Source of the DNA: Asterochloris sp. CNOR1
Taxonomy: Eukaryota; Chlorophyta; Trebouxiophyceae; Trebouxiales; Trebouxiaceae
DNA: 64,000 bases
Assembly (NCBI GenBank): GCA_963969365.1
Contig: OZ017762.1
Location: 558,001-622,000 of the forward strand
Reading direction: 5' to 3'
The notes beneath the pieces were generated by a model. That model worked only from the letters and a program-made list of their open reading frames with translations, did not search any database and was not told where the DNA came from. A program made the translations under genes and the position numbers. This document shows, in pieces, positions 62,124-64,000 of this stretch (within the stretch, counting starts at the first letter, position 1; every line of letters starts with the position of its first letter).

Positions 62124-63974
62124 ATGGAGCTGGAGATCAAGGTGCAGGGCATGACCTGCAATGGCTGCACCAGCAGAGTGCAGGACACCCTCCAGGTGAA
62201 GAAGCACATAAGCCTGTCTGCCAGCAGGCCACCATGCAGGGCTCTTGGGCAGGCCAACATGTGAGACATCAGCAAGCCCTGGTCAGCAAGCAGGGATCGC
62301 ACTGACATTGGCAATCCACAGAATTTTTGGCAAAGCTGCTCTTAAGCGGGCCCATCAGAACTTCTGGGGGCCCACCATGGGCACGTCAGAATTCCTGATG
62401 AGCTGTTACAGGGTCCAGCTCAAGCACAGCCCAGCTGTGTATCTGACCTGCTGCAGGGGGTTGAGCGAGAGCTGAGCTTTTCAATGCGCTTTATGCAGAA
62501 CAAGGCTTCCATGCTGGTTTGTCTCTGTACTGCAGGCCATGGTGTTGCCATGTCAGAGCAGCTCAGAGGCCATTTGACATGCCACAACAATTCAGCACTG
62601 CACCATGCTTGTCTGAGGACTGGATGGCAGCTCTGAAGCAACAAGGCATCATCTCAGCACCTGGTGGTGATGTGGCATGACGACCCAGCGAGATGCCCAG
62701 TATCTTATGGCAGGGCATGGGAGGTGTTGGCAAGGCAGTGCCGTAGCAGCAGACAACCGATTCTACATGAAGCCACACCCTGCTTGTGATGCTGCTGCAG
62801 GACAGGGTGGAAGCATTGGACTGAGCAGGCCCAAGCGTTCCCATGCCCTTTCAGCCAGGCAGCTCAATCAGATTTGACCAAATGGGTTCCTGGGCTGCTT
62901 CAGGGCATGGATGGTGTTGGCAAGGTGGAGGTCAGCCTCGCCACAGGCGTCGTTAGCCTGGAGGTCATTGCGGAGGACCCCATGGACGCTGCATTTGTGC
63001 AGGTGAGCCAGCGTGCAGCAGTGCTGTTGCTGGTCTCAGGCTCAGAGCTTTTGTATGAGCCTCAGGTGTGCTGTCAATGTGTGCAATGGCATGAGCGACA
63101 GGTCAGTGAGGGAGAGGGCTCTGCGCCTCGGCACACGCCTGTGTATCATTAGGGAAGCTGTCGGGCAGGGTCTTGTGCTGCATTTGTGCAGATCGGTTTG
63201 CAGCAGTGCTGGGGCTCCAATGGTTGAGGCTGCATCAGCCTGGATCACAAGGTGGTCGAAGGGGGGGGGCTTTAGGGAAATGCAGGGCACAGTAGGATGC
63301 TGCCTTGGCGCAGGGGAGCTTGCAGCACTGCTGCCGCTCGGATGCTCAGTGCATGTACTGATGTGAGGCCCCGGGTGGTGCTCAGTATTTACAATGGCTC
63401 GAGGTACAGGGTGCTGCAGGTAGGTCATTGCGCCTCTGCAGCTGTCTGTGTTACTAAGGTCCTGGAGGGCTGCAAGACATGCGACCCATACACTTCATGC
63501 CTGCAAGGGAGCTCATGCGGCTCACAGTGACCAGAGGAACTGCAGGTTGGTGTGGCCCTGAAACTCCTTGGTCCTGGATCTGTATCAGCCAAGTAGACAA
63601 AGCTGATGCTGCTGGTGCCATGTGCTGCCTTTCCCCTGGCAAGGAACGCTTCAGTGGAAAGGTAGCTTGAGAAGGAGATCACTTGGGCTGCTGAGTATGT
63701 GGGGCAGGGCAAGCTTCCTGTATATCGTGCTGCCGGTGCCCTCAAACAGCTGCATGGCCAGTCAGGGAAGCCCCTAAGCTGCTGGCATGCCACTGATGTT
63801 GCAGCAGACACTGGTTGAGCCCTGCAGGCACTCAACATTCCACTGTGCCGCTGTCCTCGATTCTTCTGCATTCACTGGCTGCAGATGCCTCGCCTGGTGG
63901 AAGCCATCAGGGGCCTGGGGTTTGATGCCAAGGCACACTTTGAGGATATGGGTTGGGAGGCAGCCAGCTTGTAG
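62124..63974 (+). CDS. Small HMA-domain metal-binding protein
   Basis: Three exons, 62124-62195, 62904-63002 and 63885-63974, give 86 residues. A single heavy-metal-associated domain fills the protein: a first strand, the metal loop GMTCNGC (CxxC), helix 1, a GVGKVEVSLATG turn, and helix 2 with LVEAIRGLGFDA. The fold binds Cu(I) through the two Cys and hands it to P-type ATPases or enzymes, as ATX1/CopZ chaperones do. It lacks the Lys-rich patch of ATX1, and a 12-residue acidic tail follows the domain, so a copper chaperone is likely but not proven. Coding makes up 261 of 1,851 bases; the introns hold copies of the second exon's edges. Confidence 0.88.
62529..62745 (+). repeat. Two decayed copies of the HMA exon-2 start
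   Basis: The copy at 62711-62745 shares CAGGGCATGG and GGTGTTGGCAAGG with the exon start at 62901. A shorter one at 62530-62560 has CTGCAGGCCATGGTGTTGCC. Confidence 0.85.
63174..63216 (+). repeat. Decayed copy of the HMA exon-2 end
   Basis: Shares GCTGCATTTGTGCAG exactly with the exon end at 62988-63002 and, past the lost donor, GCAGCAGTGCTG. Confidence 0.9.
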
Positions 63975-64000
63975 TTTGAGCAGGACATCTGTAAGCTTCT

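Overview
The window looks like nuclear DNA of a green alga, most likely a trebouxiophyte-type chlorophyte; the phylum is well supported and the class is only a guess. Nuclear genes for plastid-targeted proteins are present (MinE division factor, FAD6-type omega-6 desaturase). The genes are intron-dense: HSP70 has 16 coding exons and the MTR4 helicase has 25. Nearly every intron starts GTGAG or similar and ends TGCAG. I recognise no rRNA, tRNA, CRISPR array, insertion sequence, retroelement or virus-like element.

Layout, left to right: MYND-finger protein (+); a long ankyrin-repeat/RING protein (+); a small SGNH/PC-esterase-like secreted protein (+); cytosolic HSP70 (-); MinE (-); a nucleotide-sugar transporter (+); FAD6 (-); a DDX51/Dbp6-type DEAD-box helicase (+); an MT-A70 adenine methyltransferase (-); a poorly resolved stretch around 38.3-39.6 kb; MTR4, the exosome-cofactor helicase (+), occupying about 14 kb; a GT14 (core-2/I-branching type) glycosyltransferase (-); an ankyrin-repeat gene with one in-frame TAG (-); and a small HMA-domain metal-binding protein (+). 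Exon models were built by hand. For HSP70, MTR4, GT14, the transporter, DDX51, MT-A70, the MYND protein, the esterase and the HMA protein the exon lengths sum to a multiple of three and family motifs join across the junctions, so these are firm. The 5' ends of MinE, FAD6 and the ankyrin gene are open. The genes are not one pathway: two act on RNA (MTR4 in nuclear exosome processing, DDX51 in ribosome assembly), two serve the plastid, and two (sugar transporter, glycosyltransferase) belong to the Golgi.

The most unusual signal is not a gene. Many introns carry decayed copies of the edge of the neighbouring exon, including its splice junction. Some lie upstream of an exon and repeat its acceptor plus first codons; others lie downstream and repeat the last codons plus donor. 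I found such copies in the ankyrin/RING, esterase, MinE, DDX51, MTR4, GT14 and HMA genes, in places as arrays of three to five. Each copy resembles its own exon, not a shared element, so they look like products of local junction-spanning duplication that built or lengthened introns and left decoy splice sites. HSP70 introns seem free of them. A second feature is a set of GC-AG introns, one in the transporter and three in MTR4, inferred from reading frame and family alignment.
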